Below, piece by piece: positions 8,177 to 9,376 of a DNA stretch of 9,376 bases. The position numbers were made by a program, and so were the translations under genes. The DNA lies in NCBI GenBank assembly GCA_051010015.1, contig JBPCVZ010000414.1:1-9376 (forward strand). Direction: 5' to 3'. The notes beneath the pieces were generated by a model. The model searched no databases and had not been told where the DNA came from. It saw only the letters and a program-made list of their open reading frames with translations. The DNA is from CAJQQK01 sp051010015. Its GTDB lineage: Bacteria > Pseudomonadota > Alphaproteobacteria > Rhizobiales > Hyphomicrobiaceae. Position 1 is the first letter of the stretch. Each line of letters opens with the position of its first letter.

Positions 8177-8545
8177 TCATGCTTGATTGAGCCCGAGTTC
8201 CTTTTGCTTTTTCTTCGTCAAACCTAGCGAGACGAGGCGATAGCTTTCGCGCAGATAATCGCGCAGATCAGAGTCGCTCATCGTTGTGGCTTCGGTTCGC
8301 TGGATCCATTTCATCCCGCGAGAGGCGAGATAGGGTGCCGGCCGGCAACCGGGCTGATCTCTCAGGAGGTCATAGCTCATGTCGGACACCTTGAATGTCA
8401 CGTGCAGTTCCTCGTCCACATTCTGCCAGCCGCCGATCGCGAACACTTTTCCCGCGACTTTCCAGACGTGGGCGTTGCCCCATTGCACGACGTGGCTTGT
8501 ATGGTCGAGCTCGCCACAAAAGGTGTTGTACTCGTCCAGCGTCAT
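8177..8545 (-). CDS. MmcQ/YjbR-family protein
   Basis: A 122-residue cytoplasmic protein of the MmcQ/YjbR family, a small alpha/beta fold often described as double-wing DNA-binding and of unsettled function. Typical family stretches are MTLDEYNTFCGEL at the start, HTSHVVQWGNAHVWKVAGK, VFAIGGW, VTFKVSDMSYDLL and APYLASRGMKWIQ; the end is Lys-rich (LTKKKQKELGL). I chose the ATG at 8545 because the family normally begins there and a weak TAGGT ribosome site precedes it. An upstream in-frame ATG at 8572 would add nine residues (MRPNRLGRI) but follows a C-rich run with no ribosome site. The gene lies between the TPP riboswitch and thiC on the same strand, 69 bases ahead of thiC. That implies co-transcription and control by thiamin pyrophosphate. 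A direct role in thiamin metabolism is not shown. Confidence 0.87.
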   Translation of the reverse strand: MTLDEYNTFCGELDHTSHVVQWGNAHVWKVAGKVFAIGGWQNVDEELHVTFKVSDMSYDLLRDQPGCRPAPYLASRGMKWIQRTEATTMSDSDLRDYLRESYRLVSLGLTKKKQKELGLNQA

Positions 8546-8591
8546 GATGCGACCTAAACGGTTCGGGCGCATGACGGCTTATGGGATCGGG

Positions 8592-8609
8592 GGAGGTATC
8601 AATATCTCC
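8592..8609 (-). promoter_or_regulatory. possible expression-platform hairpin of the TPP riboswitch
   Basis: On the minus strand, GGAG and CTCC, with TAT and ATA inside after one mismatch, form a small hairpin. Its 5' arm shares bases 8607-8609 with the 3' strand of aptamer stem P1. The two pairings exclude each other, as expected for a switch. The freed ACCTCC could then meet the AGGT ribosome site at 8552-8555, but only four pairs are possible. Confidence 0.35.
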
Positions 8610-8692
8610 GTCCCTTCGCCGGCATGACCCGGATCAGGTTCTAAGGGTGCTCGCTTTTGCGATCTCAGCCGGTCGTCAGGCGCCCCTCGGAA
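8606..8692 (-). promoter_or_regulatory. TPP riboswitch (THI element)
   Basis: The minus strand carries the conserved thiamin pyrophosphate aptamer. Closing stem P1 is TCCG (8691-8688) with CGGA (8610-8607). Then come GAGGGGCGCC, the pyrimidine-binding CTGAGAT, a small hairpin CGC-AAAA-GCG, CACCC, AACCTGATCCGGGTCATG, and the pyrophosphate-side end GCCGGCGAAGGGA. All are in the standard order and spacing. It lies about 60 bases upstream of the MmcQ/YjbR start and so governs that gene and thiC. No T-run terminator is visible between aptamer and gene, so control is probably at translation initiation. Confidence 0.95.
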
Positions 8693-8727
8693 TTCGGCGC
8701 CGACTTTGGGCCAAAAGTGCGCAAGTT

Positions 8728-8749
8728 GCAAGCGTTACGGCACGCTTGC
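8728..8749. repeat. 7-bp inverted repeat between the amidase gene and the riboswitch
   Basis: GCAAGCG and CGCTTGC flank an 8-base loop about 20 bases past the amidase stop. No T-run follows on the minus strand. It may end or stabilise the amidase transcript, or it may be part of the leader before the riboswitch. Confidence 0.35.
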
Positions 8750-8767
8750 CGAAGCCGTCGGTCAACG

Positions 8768-9376
8768 CTAGCCGCCACTCGACCTGGACTTTTCCGCCGC
8801 TTTTGCCGCTTCGCTTATTCCGTTCGACACGGCGACCGGCTTCGGCGGCCTTGCAGCGACGGCTGCTTCGACGACTTCTTCTGCCGCTTCGATTGCGCAG
8901 ACGCGCCGCGCCAAGCGGCTCAGTCGCACGCCCTCAAAGCTGCGGCGATCGAACTGCAGATCGCCATGGCCGAAGACCGCGGCGCAGTGCATCTCGAATT
9001 TTGCTTGCAAGGCTCGAATGACGGCGAGACCGGCACGCAATTGAGCCTTGGTGACGAATTCTTCCGAACAGCGCCGCCAGACGCGCCAATCGGGACGCAT
9101 TAATGGATCGCAACCTCCGACCAGCGACACGCCGATCGTGTTGCCGGACCAGAGGTGTTTGGCAGTTCCTCGGCGTTGTTTGTTTGTTTTGAATTTGATG
9201 TGGTTTGTGCGGCGACCGAGCGGAGCCCCCTGCACGATGTGACCGTCGCGGCCGACATAGAAGTGATAGCCGAATGACGCACCACCGCGGCTGGCATCGC
9301 CGACGTGACCATAGGTGACGAGGTTCTTCACCGGTTTGGCACTTGTGTGGTGGACAACAACAGCCACTGGCTTGCG
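8768..9376 (-). CDS. N-acetylmuramoyl-L-alanine amidase-like protein (5'-truncated by window edge)
   Basis: A protein of the amidase_2 / peptidoglycan-recognition family, whose members cut the bond between muramic acid and the stem peptide using zinc. The frame is open to the window edge (RKP precedes the GTG at 9367), so the true start is probably outside. Numbering from that GTG, the fold shows VVVHHTSA (first zinc His, about 6), FGYHFYVGRDGHIVQGAP at 32-49, NTIGVSLVGG at 76-85 and VFGHGDL at 131-137 (second zinc His, 134). The third ligand is Asp in AmpD and Cys in T7 lysozyme, inside a R-K-T-D-P-G-like segment. Here the segment reads RRSFEG and the position holds Phe144, with Glu145 next to it. 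The protein may therefore use another ligand or be inactive. An Ala/Glu-rich tail follows residue 158. Its substrate and role (recycling, phage-type lysis or remodelling) cannot be told. Confidence 0.85.
   Translation of the reverse strand, partial: RKPVAVVVHHTSAKPVKNLVTYGHVGDASRGGASFGYHFYVGRDGHIVQGAPLGRRTNHIKFKTNKQRRGTAKHLWSGNTIGVSLVGGCDPLMRPDWRVWRRCSEEFVTKAQLRAGLAVIRALQAKFEMHCAAVFGHGDLQFDRRSFEGVRLSRLARRVCAIEAAEEVVEAAVAARPPKPVAVSNGISEAAKAAEKSRSSGG

Noticed and set aside
8546..8572. Upstream ATG adding nine residues to the MmcQ/YjbR protein
   Set aside because: A C-rich run precedes it with no ribosome site, and the family normally begins at the downstream MTLDEYN.
8581..9103. Long plus-strand frames across the amidase gene and the TPP riboswitch
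   Set aside because: They lie antisense to a recognisable amidase and a complete aptamer; their Arg/Leu/Pro-rich translations are typical reverse-strand shadows of GC-rich coding DNA.

Overview
The window looks like chromosomal DNA of an alphaproteobacterium, most likely of the order Hyphomicrobiales (Bradyrhizobium/Rhodopseudomonas-like or a relative). This rests on the Nudix–DUF6111–CCA-adding enzyme gene order, a short alphaproteobacterial-type H-NS protein with the GRGRKPKW motif, a small bactofilin with a proline-rich N-terminus, and a moderately high G+C content judged by eye. There are no tRNA or rRNA genes, CRISPR arrays, insertion sequences or phage integration signs. Two genes run off the edges: a Nudix hydrolase at the left and an amidase at the right.

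Layout. (1) 1-1920, plus strand: a tight run of three genes, namely the C-terminal part of a CoA-type Nudix hydrolase, a two-helix DUF6111 membrane protein starting on an ATGA overlap, and the CCA tRNA nucleotidyltransferase. (2) 2052-2372, minus strand: an H-NS-family nucleoid protein. Its upstream region is very AT-rich and holds two adjacent perfect palindromes (2407-2418 and 2419-2452). (3) 2373-3136: a gene-poor stretch with no convincing coding region; its right end holds a terminator for the bactofilin gene. (4) 3137-4386, minus strand: a bactofilin and an exported peptidoglycan-binding-domain protein, separated by a strong terminator. (5) 4888-6111, plus strand: an unrecognised single-pass membrane protein with a Pro/Ala-rich middle and a strongly basic Arg/Lys tail. 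It is followed by a bidirectional terminator shared with the convergent thiC. (6) 6233-8692, minus strand: a thiamin unit of TPP riboswitch, a MmcQ/YjbR-family gene, then thiC. (7) 8768-9376, minus strand: an N-acetylmuramoyl-L-alanine amidase-like protein, cut by the window edge.

How the parts fit. The best-supported regulatory system is the TPP riboswitch. It lies directly ahead of a MmcQ/YjbR gene and only then thiC, so the small protein is probably co-regulated with pyrimidine synthesis for thiamin. The 3137-6111 segment is envelope-flavoured: a cytoskeletal scaffold, an exported protein with a wall-binding domain, and a membrane protein with a basic tail. I found no clear new multi-gene defence or mobile system. 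The points most worth checking are the riboswitch–MmcQ/YjbR–thiC arrangement, the palindromes before the H-NS gene, the replaced zinc ligand in the amidase, and the basic-tailed membrane protein.
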